Shown: positions 36,071-47,783 of the stretch, one piece after another
Numbering within the stretch: position 1 is the first letter of the stretch
Layout: the number at the start of each line of letters is the position of its first letter
Source of the DNA: Allodiplogaster sudhausi
Taxonomy: Eukaryota > Nematoda > Chromadorea > Rhabditida > Diplogasteridae
DNA length: 64,000 nucleotides
NCBI GenBank assembly: GCA_945643635.1
Contig: CALZFC010000057.1
Span: 442,501 to 506,500, forward strand
Direction: 5' to 3'
Program-made: the position numbers and the translations under genes
Notes under the pieces: model-generated
Told to the model about the DNA's origin: nothing
Databases searched by the model: none
The model's input: only the letters and a program-made list of their open reading frames with translations

Positions 36071-38300
36071 GAAAGAAAGAGAACGAAAAGTAATACTTAG
36101 CCTCCAGTCTGCTTCCGCGTCTGTAACAACTTGCAGCTCAAAGAGACATGAATATTATATTTTTCTCTCATAGTATTCGGCCGAAGGAAACAGAGAACAT
36201 TAACGGAACGAAAAACGAACAAGTCGTGAGAAGGATTTTTGAGATTGATTCTAAAACGAGAAATAATTTTTTTTTATTTCCTAACTTGCATACGTATCTC
36301 GTTCTCTCTTCTCTCTCTCTCTCTCTCTCTCGTTCTCTCCTTCTCTCTCTCTCTCTCTTTCTGTCTCTATTTCTCTCTCTCTCTCTTTCCTACTCGATCC
36401 CATATAGGGCTTTTCTAATTAGGCTACAACCCTCCGAATCGCCTTATCTGGATCTAAAGTGTAACCGCACTGATTCCACGAACATGTACCGTCACAAAGT
36501 TTCCAAAGTACAAAGATGTATGTACATATGTCTGCGTCTTTCTTTCTCTCTCTTTCTCTCTCTCGTTCTCTCTTTCTCTCTCTCTCTCTCTCTCTTGCTC
36601 TCTTTCTCTCTCTCTTTATCTCTTTCTCTCTCTCTCTCTATCTCTCTCGTTGGGCACAGAATTTTTTTTTCTCGTGGTGTCCATTTGCAACGCAGAGTCT
36701 ATTCGGAGTAACGCCTTTAATTCGCTCCTGGGACCTCCTGAAGCCCCTCTTTCTCTCTTGGTATCTCTCCCTCTCTCTTTTTCTCTCCTCTCTCGCACAC
36801 TTCTCTCTTTCTCTCCTTCTCTCTTTCTCTCTTGCTCTCTTTCTCTCTCTCTCTTTCTCTGTCTCTCTCTGTCTCTTTCTTTCTCTCTCTTTCTCTCTGT
36901 CGTTGTGCGAGAAAGAAAGAACACACATAGGGTTCAACTAATTAGTAGAACTCAAAGTCCATTTTATTTGCAGGAAAAGAAAGAAAGAAACGCCGAGATA
37001 CTTTCTCATCTCCGAAACAAATCTGCACTATTTTGTTTGCAATTATTTATGCAAGTCTCAGTCAGTTCCTCTACGTCATTCAATCAAATTAAATGTGTTG
37101 CTATCTACAGCAATTTATTCTCCAACCTTAGGGGCTTCTTTGCAACTGAAGTGACATCAACGTCTCGTTAAATGAAAGTATTCAAGAAGATAAATATAAA
37201 GATCTTAAAAATCAAGGGATTAAAAGGCAAAAAAAGAAGATATTCTCTAAAATGATCTTTACTGTCAATGCGCGCTAAATGCAAACACTTTTTTTCCCTT
37301 TTGTTCTTTACAATTAGCTTTGAGGAATTAACAAGTGGACGAAAGGCGATGTTGAGTACCCGGTGAACGTTGTTAACGCGATGAACTTGGAGTACCCGGT
37401 GAACGTTGAGCACTTGGTGAACAAAAAGACTGTGGAGAGTCAAGGACCTATTGCATGTGCTCAAGAGTAAAAAAAATATTTAAAAAAAGAAGTAGAAAGC
37501 CCTTCTTCAATTGCCGTCCCTTTTCTCAAGAGGCTTCGCGCTGCAATTCGCCTCCACATTCTACATCTTGAGAGCGGAAATTTTCTCGAAATTTTCTTCC
37601 AGATCTCGTTGTCAGATAACAAAAGACATCGTGCTAGCAAACAAAATTTCTAAAAGGAATAAGAAAGAAAGATATGTATGATAAAAAATTTAACTAATAA
37701 AATTAGAATAATTCTTAGTTAATTTTTACCGTTCATTATTGCTCGTGATGTAGCGCGATGATCGAACATCATGAGGCAAGGTTTAATAAGTAGACTGAAA
37801 TTTTTTCTGGCCTTTTGCTCCCTCTTTCTCTCTATCTCTCTGTAAACAAGACACTATCTTTTTCCTCTCTCATTTCCACTTCGATCTCCACCTCCACCCC
37901 GCGTGCACGTTTACATTTATATCCCTATTCGAACCATATACATATGCCAGTTTTCATCTTTGAAATTTTTTTCTTCTTAGTATGTTGCCTCGAATGAGGA
38001 AATAAGTCCTAACTCGTGGTGTAGCCTTGTGCATTGTTTTTATACATAAAGATTTGAGTTTGTAATTTTTAAAGCTATTATACACATCAAGATTAACTTA
38101 TCGGATCATTGGGGCAACTGATTTCGAAAAATAATTCAATTCGATTATAATTTTTTGCTGCAACTTGTTCTTAAAATGTTGTTTAAAGGAGCATGAAATT
38201 CAAGAGCAATATATTTCAATTTTTAGTTGGAACATCACACATACTCTCCCACTTTTTGTCAGAGAAAAATGCGCGAATTCAACCGCGAATTTTTGAAGCT
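36071..38300. other. Intergenic stretch with CT tracts, no gene recognised
   Basis: CT tracts at 36300-36390, 36540-36650 and 36750-36910. A short direct repeat at 37351-37422 has GAGTACCCGGTGAACGTTG twice and related halves (TTGGTGAAC). I found no exon with convincing splice sites and composition here. The 3' part is upstream of the receptor gene and may hold its promoter. Confidence 0.5.
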
Positions 38301-38308
38301 CTCGGAAG

Positions 38309-39200
38309 ATGCGCCTCGGCTACGTGGACGACTCATTCTTTCCGTTTCTTTTCCGGGGCCGCGGCCTGAACAAGGGGCTCCGTGGCATCTTTGTCGACAT
38401 TTGGCAGCGAGCGCTCATGGAGGTGGCTGCGACGCGTCGTGGTCGCGTTGCGGCTGCCACGCGTAGCGGTCGCGACGCGGCTGTAGCGATGGAGTTCGTC
38501 TCGGCCGACTGCTACGGTAAGTTCCAGATGGCCGAGTGGTAAGTGTTCGCCACTGTCGTCCATGTGGTCAGGGTTCGATTCCTTTCGTAGACTTGATTGT
38601 TTTGTAAGGCCCCTACCGCCCGAACACGACGACAAACCTCTTCGACGGCTTGCTCGGGATGCTGCAGGCGGGCGAGATTGACGGAACGGCGAAAGAGTAC
38701 GCGTACAGGCCGCAAAGGCTGGAAGCATTCCACACGACCCTACCTGTCCTCTATGAAACGGTCGGTTCGATTATGTCTTAACATCATAGTTGATAAATTT
38801 TCATGCTTTGTTAGACAGATTATCGTCTTAAAATAATGAATACTTTTCCTTCGACATTGGATATGTTATAATATGGCAGAATGAATATAGTAGATTTCGG
38901 ATTTCGGCCGATTTGGCCGTTATAGCCGACATACATATATAGCATTGACCGTGACGATGATGAGCGGTACTTTAAAATATTAACGAATCACTGACCTCAG
39001 AAGACGTACGTGCATCGCGCATGGCGCAAGGAGGGCTGGCAGCCCAAGAACATTCTCGTCTTCTCGTGGCCGATCTACGGCGCCATCCTCGCCGCGCTCG
39101 TCGCCGTCACGGCCATGGAGTGGACGACGGCGGCCGCGCATCAGGCGATCGGCGTCGCGATGGCGACGAGGTTCCTACTTGGTTTCTATTTTATTTTCCC

Positions 39201-39231
<31 letters not shown>

Positions 39232-39406
39232 TTTTTATAATTAAATTGACACAAACTTTCTAAGCTAATATGTATTTGATAATTATTTTTTTTTCAAATA
39301 CATATTAGCTTAAACAGTTCCATTCGAATAATGATTGTATTCCTCTGTCTATGTGATTCTTTTTTATCTTTTATTCGCTCCACTTCCCTCCCTCTTTCCG
39401 TTTCTC

Positions 39407-39452
<46 letters not shown>

Positions 39453-41272
39453 TCAGACACACTCGCAGCTTCATGACTGTCCTCCTCCGCAAGAGTGCGC
39501 TCTCGCAGCCGCTCGCCGCTCTTCTCCTCTACGAGATTGGCCTCCTCTTCATCGTCTTCATCTTCAATGCCATCTTTGCCAACTTTGCCATTGAAGACGA
39601 CCGCCCGCCGCAGTAGTCAGGGTTTCCCCGAACTTTCCCGGAACTTTCCTTAAACTTTCCGCGACCAGTACTGGAATACTGAAAGTTCCCGCACCGGTTC
39701 CGGAACTTTTCTATCTCATATGTATTAGAGGCGTGCGGGAGGCAATTTGGCTTCATTTTTGTTTAATATTTATTTTTTCTTTACATTAATATGCATGATT
39801 AAACTATTAAATATAAAAAAATCTTGAGGCATCAAATTGCATCATTTGTTCCCACTTTATTTTTGTTTTCTTCATTATTCATTTTAATCCCAGGAAATAA
39901 ATTGATTTTAGAAATTTTTTTCAGGAGAAAAAGCTTTAATTCCAGCGAATTCTACGACTTCCTCGAGCAGCTCAACGAGAATAGGGCCGTCCTTCTTTCG
40001 AAGGGACTTTACACGATGAAGGAGGATGTCGTAAGGATGGCTATTTTACATTCTTGAAACTTTTTACTTAAAATAAGAGAGTTGCAGAAAAGAGGCCTTT
40101 TTTAAGCTTAAAAATACATTTTTTATTAAATAACAAATAAAAATTGCAAAATTCGATTTGAGCTCTATCAAAGTGAATAAAACGACTGTTTATTTTAAAA
40201 AATTTATTGAATTACAAAATGAGAACTACAAAATTCGCCTTGAGCTCTACGAAATGTTCGACGATGACGTCACGGCGCAGTCGAATGGCCGCTTCGTTGT
40301 CGAGCCGAATAGACGGACGCTCGTTGCTGAGGTATTTTCATTTATTTTCTTCAAATTTATAATTTAAAATTTCCCGCCATTTCTTTTTTGGCGCCAAAAT
40401 TTATAAAAAAAAAAATTCCCGCAGATGTGTTCGCGGACAAACGCCTTCGTCACTGCGATCGTTGTCGCCGGCACGCCTGACATGCTCATGAAGCGGAGTA
40501 TGCTTAGGAAAGAGTGCGATGTCGACAGGTGGGAAGCAGCACTAAACTCCTTTACACGGCACTCGAGGAGTACGGTAGCACTAAAAGGGTATTTTTGTTA
40601 TTAGCAGAACGAAATGAAACAGCTACCATAGACAATGATTACAACAATATGGTGCACACCGACGATCCCCCACGTCCATATGATAGATGCCCGTGCATTC
40701 CATCGGTATTTTGGCTCGATAAGCGAATAAGCAGTTCTTTTGCCTCATTACTATTGCCTTGCCCAACGAGGGCATCGAGCCCCGATCACCCGGCCAACTC
40801 CCGGAGCACATCCAATCGGCCATACAAGCCATATATCCTTCCAGCGTCGCTCCTTCGATCAGCGATGCTCTCCTCGACGAGTATCCCCTCGTGCGCGAGC
40901 AGGCGATCGGGCACGAGCAGCCGATGACCTTCTATCTGCGCAGGGGCGACGCGGCGCACTTGAATGCGGCCGAGCAGCTTAACCGACTCCTCTCCGGCAT
41001 CTACGACAGGGATCATGTATGTAGTGTTTTCAGTAAATTCAATTTTATTAATTTGTTAGTTTACTTTACTAGTTGATACCCTCTTGTACATCAAATACAC
41101 ATATTTTTAAGTATATACCCTGGTGAATTATGAATAGAATCTATAGAATATTGATCTATTTAAGTTAAGCGTCGAAAAAAGCACTGTATGGATATGTGCA
41201 GATGGAGAACGTCTGGATGCGTCGTTACATGCCGCGTCCGCAGCGTCTGTTGTCTGCGAGCTTAGAGGTCTA

Positions 41273-41314
<42 letters not shown>

Positions 41315-41493
41315 GCCTCCTCACACTTATTCATCAATGATTCCAGTCGGCTCAGAGTGGCTTCGATCCGATCTCGCTAACAGCGCTGACCTTTCCGTTC
41401 CTCGCACTCGTCACTCTCCACACGACGGCTCTCTCCGTTCTCGCCGCTGAAGTGGCCTACCATCGATCGAGAGAGAGGAGAGGCAGAGAATAG
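38309..41493 (+). CDS. Ionotropic glutamate receptor-like subunit without N-terminal domain
   Basis: Ten exons join in phase into 514 residues: 38309-38516, 38609-38760, 39001-39170, 39457-39612, 39925-40030, 40224-40331, 40425-40574, 40735-41016, 41202-41267 and 41347-41493. Order of parts: ligand-binding half S1 (start MRLGYVDDSFF, then LFDGLLGMLQAGEIDGTA and an Arg where glutamate receptors bind the carboxylate), first membrane helix (FSWPIYGAILAALVAVTAM), pore region, third helix (LLLYEIGLLFIVFIFNAI), S2 half (FFCLITIALPNEG), and a last helix (LTALTFPFLALVTLHTTAL) with a short basic tail. No amino-terminal domain and no clear signal peptide; a further 5' exon may exist, since a stop precedes the ATG in frame and an acceptor lies at 38262. 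This resembles the short W02A2.5-type nematode receptors or arthropod IRs; ligand unknown. Exon 6 start is the weakest junction. Confidence 0.78.
39261..39312. other. Perfect 19-bp hairpin in receptor intron 3
   Basis: TAAGCTAATATGTATTTGA at 39261-39279 is the exact reverse complement of 39294-39312, with a 14-base AT loop. It follows an (AT)n tract. It could be a small MITE or a structured intron element; no function is implied. Confidence 0.75.
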
Positions 41494-42365
41494 AGGGAAA
41501 ACAGAGAAGACGAGAGAGTGCAGACACAGAAAACAGGGTGAGAGAGGCGCTTCAGTTAGGGGACCTTGACACACTCAATTATTTGTGTTTATACTTATTA
41601 CTAATATATTTTACTTAATTTTAAGGATTTAAGTTACTATCAGTTATCTAAAATAAGGTGACGTTTTTGTTTGCTTGTGTGTGTGCATGGAAATATGCCT
41701 AAATCTTTTCCAAAATAAATGAATACACCTTCTTATCGCAAGCAAATATTTCTGTGCAGAGAAGGTAGAGCGCAGTGTAAATTAATATGTCAAAGATGAA
41801 GTCGAAAGGGCGTCATCTGACTATGAGTACAGAGTACACCAGGAAATTGCTGCAGAAACAGGTAGGTGCACGTGATAAATAACGAGCGAGGGAGAGAGAG
41901 AGAGAGAGAGTAAGGGAAGGTAGAGAGAAAGACAAAGAGAGAGAGAGTGGTAGAGAGAGAAAGCGAGAAGGAGAGCGAGAGAAAGAGAGAGATAAAGGTA
42001 GAGACAGAGAGAGCGAGAGAGAGAGAGACAGAGAGAGCGGTAGAGAAGGAAAGAGAGACAGAGAGATCTTGTGCTGAATGTGATCATTTTTACTACTGCA
42101 AAGAATGCAGCGCGTATTTGCGTAAATACATCGTGAATTCTCGAATTTCCTTGCCCGTATGCCACGTGAATCGTCATATGAGTTTCCTGTTGAAATTGCC
42201 TGGGGCACATTGTCATAGAAGCCTAAACAAATTGGACCGTTTTCTACAATTTAGTAATATAATTCATTTTATTCATTGTACGTTAGACAAATGAGTCAAT
42301 AGGCAATCAATAAATCCAGAGCATAATTTTGCACATTTTCAAACGCAATAAAAGAAAGCTTAAAA
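41494..42365. other. Intergenic, GA tract 41880-42065
   Basis: Downstream of the receptor stop codon. A GA tract with sub-units fills 41880-42065. The rest is AT-rich with no supported exon. 42080-42290 is unique sequence of unknown content, just past the 3' end of the minus-strand Gly/His-rich gene. Confidence 0.5.
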
Positions 42366-43452
42366 TTAGTGCTCTCCGCTGTGATGGTCGTCGTGATGGT
42401 CTCCGCCATGTCCATAATGGCTGCTGGGACCATGGTAGTCCCCATAATGGTGTCCATGGTGGTCCCCGTGGTAGCTCGGTTCATAGTGGTGGTCCCCATC
42501 GGCGTAGTACCCGCCGTGTCCCTGTCCGTAGTGGTCTCCTCCGTGATGCTTGTGTCCTCCGTCGTGTCCCTTCTCGTATTCACTGCCGTACTTCTCTCCC
42601 TTGTCGTCACTTCCGTAGCCGCCGTACTTATAGCTTCCGTATTCGCCGTGCTCGCCGTGGTCGTGCTTCCTGGAAGTACAGGCAGCTTGACACTATTTAT
42701 GAAAGTATACAATAGTATTTAAGAAACATTATTCAATAATTTTATTTTAAATGTAAAAAAAAACAACTTCTACATTAAAACATGAATCGGGCTTTTGCTG
42801 GAAATTTTGCATAAAGTATCTACACATAATTATGAAGTTGTAAAATTTATTTTCGAAAATTCAAAAAAAATATTAACGAAACTTGTGACAGTCATCTCCC
42901 TGGCCATGGTCTGTTCAATTTCTTTTTTTATATTATTCAATTTAAAAAAAAGATTAATCTATTAATTAAAAATTAACAAATATAAAAATTCCAACTTGTG
43001 ATAATCATCTCCGTGGCCATGATCGCCGTAGTAGCCGGCGCCGTGTTCGTCGCCGTGGTGGTCGCCATGGTCGTAGTGGCCGTGTTCTATTGTTCGAAGT
43101 ATTAATAATATTTTATACATACTTTTAATTTTTATTATTTTTTAATCCGTGTTCTATCGCCGAAATAGTGCTATTGTTTTATATTATATTATATTTTCTT
43201 TATTTTTACTCGTTTTCGATCCGCTTTATATTGCGAAATTGTAATATTGTTAATTCATTCAATGTTTTTATAGTTTTTTTAAATTAATTTATTTAATATA
43301 ATACATACATATATGTATGTATGTACATATATATTATAATGCTATATCTGAGAAAAGTTATACTTCTTAAAAAAAATTAAAATTAAACCTTTTGCAAAAG
43401 CTGCAACGATTGCGATCGCCAGAAGAGCAAGGCAGATGGACATGGGCTGCAT
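42366..43452 (-). CDS. Secreted Gly/His/Tyr/Asp-rich protein
   Basis: Three exons join in phase into 152 residues: 43389-43452, 42996-43086 and 42366-42669. Exon 1 is a signal peptide (MQPMSICLALLAIAIVAAFA). The rest is built from HG, DHHG, YGDH and YGSY-type short repeats, with an almost total absence of hydrophobic residues and a C-terminal DHHDDHHSGEH. No cysteine remains in the mature part. Such composition occurs in nematode cuticle or egg-shell proteins and in small Gly-rich secreted peptides; the many His and Asp could bind metal ions. Function is not known. A GA tract repeated in 48-bp steps sits directly upstream (43460-43650). Confidence 0.8.
42883..42910 (-). pseudogene. Duplicated fragment of exon 2, frame-breaking pseudo-exon
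   Basis: This 28-base piece has an AG acceptor and GT donor and copies the 3' end of exon 2 (CATGGCCA-GGGAGATGA), but 28 is not a multiple of three and inclusion meets TGA at once. The model that skips it keeps the frame. It is most likely a remnant of local duplication, or a poison exon. Confidence 0.55.
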
Positions 43453-43453
43453 C

Positions 43454-44560
43454 ACTCTGGAAGAGGTGAGAGACAGAAAGAGAGAGCGAGAGAGAGAGAA
43501 AGCTAGAGAGAGAAAGAGGGAGAGAGAGAGAGAGAGAAAGCTAGAGAGAGAAAGAGGGAGAGAGAGAGCGAGAGAGAGAGACAGAAAGAGAGAGCGAGAG
43601 AGAGAAAGCTAGAGAGAGAAAGAGGGAGAGAGAGATAGAGAAGAAAATGGATTGAAGGTGAGAGAGAAATATTTAGGAGAGAAAGTCAATTTGTGAAAAG
43701 GAACTGTGAAAGTGTGAGTGAATCACGGATTAATTGTAAGAATGTGCTGATGGTGAAAGCAGGGGAAGACATCTTCGATTTGAATTTCCTCTTATTCCGC
43801 GACGTGTTATATACTCTCTAGCGCGCACGGTTTCCCCGTCAGGATGACCCTGATGAGTTTCTTTCGCCGAATCGTACGTGATTTCTTTCAAATGCCACTG
43901 AAAAGCATGAAGAGAAGCCGTGTCGAACTCTGTTTTGCGTACAGGCGAACCTACAACTTCTTTTGTGCTCTTGCCAAATGAATGGACTGACAATGAGAAT
44001 ATGCGCCAAGGAATGTGTTGAAAGTGTGCTGACGGGCAATAATCTTTTGGTCGCTCTGTCAACTAGAAATTCTTTTAGTTATCGTCTTCATTATTCTGCT
44101 TACAATTAGCCGTTATTTTATCCCCCGAACTCTGACTATTACGCTATTGGTTCCCGGTGATTATCAGAAAAATTATGTCAAATCAGCACTTTTACATTTT
44201 TCAATTTCATTAGAAAAATAAGTGAGGAATTATGTAATTAAAACCATTGTTTTCCCTGCCTATATTCCGGAGGATCAGAAGGGATACTATTTTCTTGCGC
44301 GAATAAAACTTTCTCTTTTTCTCTACCTCCCTCACTATCTCTTTCTCTCCGCAAGCAATCCATACAACTCAGCGATCTCTTCGTCACGCCACGCCAGCTT
44401 CATTCCCTGTGCTCGGTGCTCTCGTCGCAGCTCTTCCATCATCCTCAATCAATTCTCATGGCAGTAAAGAATCGCTCCGGTTCTTTACTGGCATGAGACT
44501 TATGTACTACGTGCATATCAGAAGAAAATTTTACTCCCTCCTTTTTCTCACCTATTATTT
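43454..44560. other. Upstream GA minisatellite, then no gene recognised
   Basis: 43460-43650 repeats GAGAGAAAGCTAGAGAGAG with AAAGAGGGAGAG in about three copies and is in the promoter region of the Gly/His-rich gene. 43700-44560 contains open frames on both strands without matching splice sites; I do not recognise a gene. Confidence 0.5.
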
Positions 44561-44574
44561 GGCTGTTAAAAATG

Positions 44575-46811
44575 GCGAGCACCTTTTTTTTGTCACAAAT
44601 TCAACTTTTTTTTGCCACAAAAAAATTTCGTGTCACTAATTTACTTTTTTTTGCCACAAATTATTTTTTGTCCTTAAATTTCCTTTTTTTTGCCACAAAA
44701 TATTTTCTGTCATTAATTTTACTTCTTTTAGCCAGAAATTATTGTCTGCTCCAAATTTAATGTTTTTCCTCCATAATCTCTAACGATTAACCATAAGTAG
44801 TCGGATTTTAACTTTATCTCCTTCATAAAAATAAACCAATGAGGCCTTATTAAACTTAGTAGTTACAGAACTCAAACTCAGATGATAAGCTAACAACAAC
44901 AAAGAAACAATTGAGAAGTGCATGCCATAAAACTCTTAGTTAGCTGCATGGCGATTCTGCTTGGGAGCATTTGAAGGGCGACCACCAACTGCCAGCTGTG
45001 TCTGCGATTCCGACTTTTTGGGACGACCCCTTTTCTTCGATACATGAACAAGGGGAGCATCTGGAGGGTACTGGCGGAGTGCAGTAGCAGGTGCACACAT
45101 TACAGCAACCGAATGCATGCAGGCATTCTTTCCGGAGCCGTTGTGGCAGGAGCAAACGAAATGAGTCGGACGGATCGCGGACTTCTTCACAACGTTAACC
45201 TAAATTGAAATACTTGATGCTGATAATGGGAACGTGAGATAAACATACCAAGTACCGGCGCCTCTTGAAATCTTCCCATGACGTTGCCTGCTCAAAGGAC
45301 TCCTGGAAGCCCGAAAACAGCTCATCCTTCGATGCTTTGCAATTGGTATTCGTAGCCATGATGAAGCAGATCTCGCCAGACGCTGGCTGCCGGGCGGTTG
45401 CATCGGAAGTGCCGAATATCTGTACCGGGTATGCCAGCCACATCAAGCAGTACGTGGCATCCGCCTGAAATTTATATTTACAGTTGTCTTAAGCAAACAA
45501 CAGATTCTGGGGGTCAACCTGTAGGTAGTCAGCGCCTTTTTGGCGCTCGAGAAGTTTCGCAGTCGACCACAAAACGAAGAAGTCATTGTTGTCGACGTAT
45601 TCCCAACCCACTACGTAGGGCTTGTCAGGAGCACCAATAGGGACTGCTTCGTTCTGCTGGCAGTAGTTGCGTAGGTCTTCATCCGTGAAAGCCGTCTTTC
45701 TCTTCTCCATGAGCCGGAAAACAAGGTTCTGAATTTGATTCAGAGTAGGAAGCTTCGGAAGCTCCATTTGCTGCAATAATGAAAGGAATTACAACTACAT
45801 ACATCATCTTTATAATTGAAACGTACACTTAAGAGGACGTGAATCCTTCCTGGCGTCACACCCAACGAGATTTGGTGTCTGACGAAGTCCTTGACCTCGT
45901 TTGTAATGGCAGAGGCCTTGTCCAACTCAACAGAATGATGCTCATGCTCGCCAGCAGAAACTTCCAAGAGAAGTGTATCGTCGTCATCCGGGCAGACGAG
46001 TCGCAGCACCTTTTGGCACCGATAGCCCTTCATTCGGCGGTACTCGCAGTGCCTAAATATTCACAGTTTAATTCGTTCGGTTATGCATACAGATGCAAAG
46101 CTAACCACTCTTGAATATCTCCTCGCTTTGTGCTACGCTCTAGATGAAAACGCCAGTTATGTTTCTCTTGATTCCAAAAGTCGCTGAATTCTTCATTGTT
46201 CGCAAAACAGCGCCAGGTCGTATACTCGATTCGTTTTCCTGAGGTGGGAATAGAAATGTGAGGTGATGAGAGGCGGGAGAGAGGTAAATTTGGGGAGAAG
46301 GGACAAAGTGAGCTAGCAGATTGAACGCTAATATGCATTGTGAAATAGGCGAGGCTCACGTAGGCTACTATGCTAATTACAAGAACAGCATGAACCTCTA
46401 CGTTTGGTCGAACGAGGTTCATCGCGCAAGTCGCTATCCTCGTCCGAAAACGGATTGCTTGAGTCGTAATGGGATGAAGAAGCGGATTCACGTTCATCCT
46501 GATCCGCGGAACTCGACGTTGGAAACAAGGAAGACAGTCCGTCGTCTTCCATCGAAAGACCTACAGGTGCACCAACATACATTCCAGCACAGCAAATTGA
46601 GAAATACATAACATATTTTATAGCATTGACAGCAAAAAGGACGGAATATTAGTGGCAAAAAAAAGTAAAATTTGGGACAGTAAATATTTTGTGGCAAAAA
46701 AAAGTAAATTTAAGGACAGAAAATAATTTGTGGCAAAAAAAAGTAAATTAGTGACACGAATTTTTTTTGTGGCAAAAAAAAGTCAAATTTGTGACACAGA
46801 AAAGGTTTACC
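44575..46811 (-). mobile_element. Mutator-like element (MULE), complete with target duplication
   Basis: The 10-bp direct repeat GTTAAAAATG lies at 44565-44574 and 46812-46821. Inside are inverted repeats of about 165 bases (44575 to about 44740, and about 46645 to 46811), starting GCGAGCACC and GGTAAACC and continuing as 38-40 base tandem units of TTTTTTTTGCCACAAA and GTGTCACTAATTTAC types. A 9-10 base target duplication, long inverted repeats and a SWIM-domain gene together identify a MULE. Size is 2237 bp. The encoded gene lacks the catalytic core, so the copy is non-autonomous. Confidence 0.92.
44936..46552 (-). CDS. MULE protein lacking DDE core: zinc-finger and SWIM domains
   Basis: Six exons close exactly in phase into 415 residues: 46396-46552, 46106-46238, 45827-46052, 45519-45770, 45249-45464 and 44936-45199. 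Order: acidic, Ser-rich N-terminus (about 1-52); a FLYWCH/WRKY-GCM1-like finger (TTWRCF, HCEYRRMKGYRC, GEHEHH); the MULE N-terminal domain; the start of the catalytic fold with the first Asp in ADATYCLMWLAYPVQIFGTSD; then directly a SWIM finger (FVCSC...NACMHSVAVMC) and an RGRP-like basic tail (KKRGRPKK). The stretch that should hold the second Asp and the Glu, usually well over 100 residues, is absent. With DNA-binding parts kept and catalysis lost, it could act as a repressor or be co-opted; that is inference. Confidence 0.82.
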
Positions 46812-46821
46812 GTTAAAAATG

Positions 46822-47783
46822 TACGTGAGTGCGGATGTAGTCTCCCGAAATTGAAGCTGTAAGTACAACTAGATGTGTTTTTTTTTATTATTCTAAAGAA
46901 AACAGAGCAAAGCGAGAAAATCTTGATAAATAGAAGGAAGTTTGATACAAGAAGCGCCTATTTTGGATGACAAGGAATAAAAAGTACAACTTTCCATATT
47001 CTTCGTGTACTTTGAAGACATTTATGTATATTCACTCAAAATCCGTCCAAAGGAAAGTTCAACCACTTCTGCGCGTTTCTTTAGATCAAATAAAGAGATA
47101 GAACCCAGGTTGAGGTGGTCCTATTCCTTCAGTATGCTTCTTCTGAATCACAGCTGGGGCATCAACTGTCTGAGTACGTAATATGTCTTATCAAGTATTT
47201 GGTAATATATTTCATAAATTAAATAATTAAATGCCATATTATAAACATGATCCATTATCAAAAGTTTATTATTATAGTACCTGAAAGTAGAGCAATGCCC
47301 CTGTTTCACCTACTTTAAAATGGATCAGAATGAATCCTTTATTCGCGATATCCCTTTTTCTCGCTTTTGCCCTAGAATTGTCAGTACTAGCAGAGATTTC
47401 TCTACTTTCCTTCGACCTCGGGCCGGGCAGCCAATACACGACATGTACATACTTAGGTATATCCCTTTTGATCCCCAAGAATCCATCTTAGCTTCTAAAT
47501 ACTTAGCGCCTTAAAGGTAACCTATTAGCTTTTTGCCATTTTAACATAATCCGTCTCAATGATCTATTTTTTGTCACATTCTTCGAAGGATGGTATCAGT
47601 GAACTCGAACTTTTCTCACGATTTCAATGTTCTTTCGTTGCTCCTGCAATTCTCATGAGTGTACCACATTACCATTTTTCTGTTGTGTAACTTGTGAAAA
47701 GTCAACCGAACGTAAACGACCAATGTAACAAGGTTGTGACTGCATTCATATGCACAAACGTGTGCTTTTATATGTTGTGGTGA
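46822..47783. other. Intergenic, no gene recognised
   Basis: AT-rich unique sequence. Short open frames near 47272-47514 lie opposite one another on the two strands without splice support. Nothing further is seen. Confidence 0.5.

Noticed and set aside
42296..42722. Thr-rich and Val-rich frames over the Gly/His-rich gene
   Set aside because: They are other frames of the same low-complexity exon; only the HG-rich frame joins in phase to the signal peptide and ends in a stop with matching splice sites.
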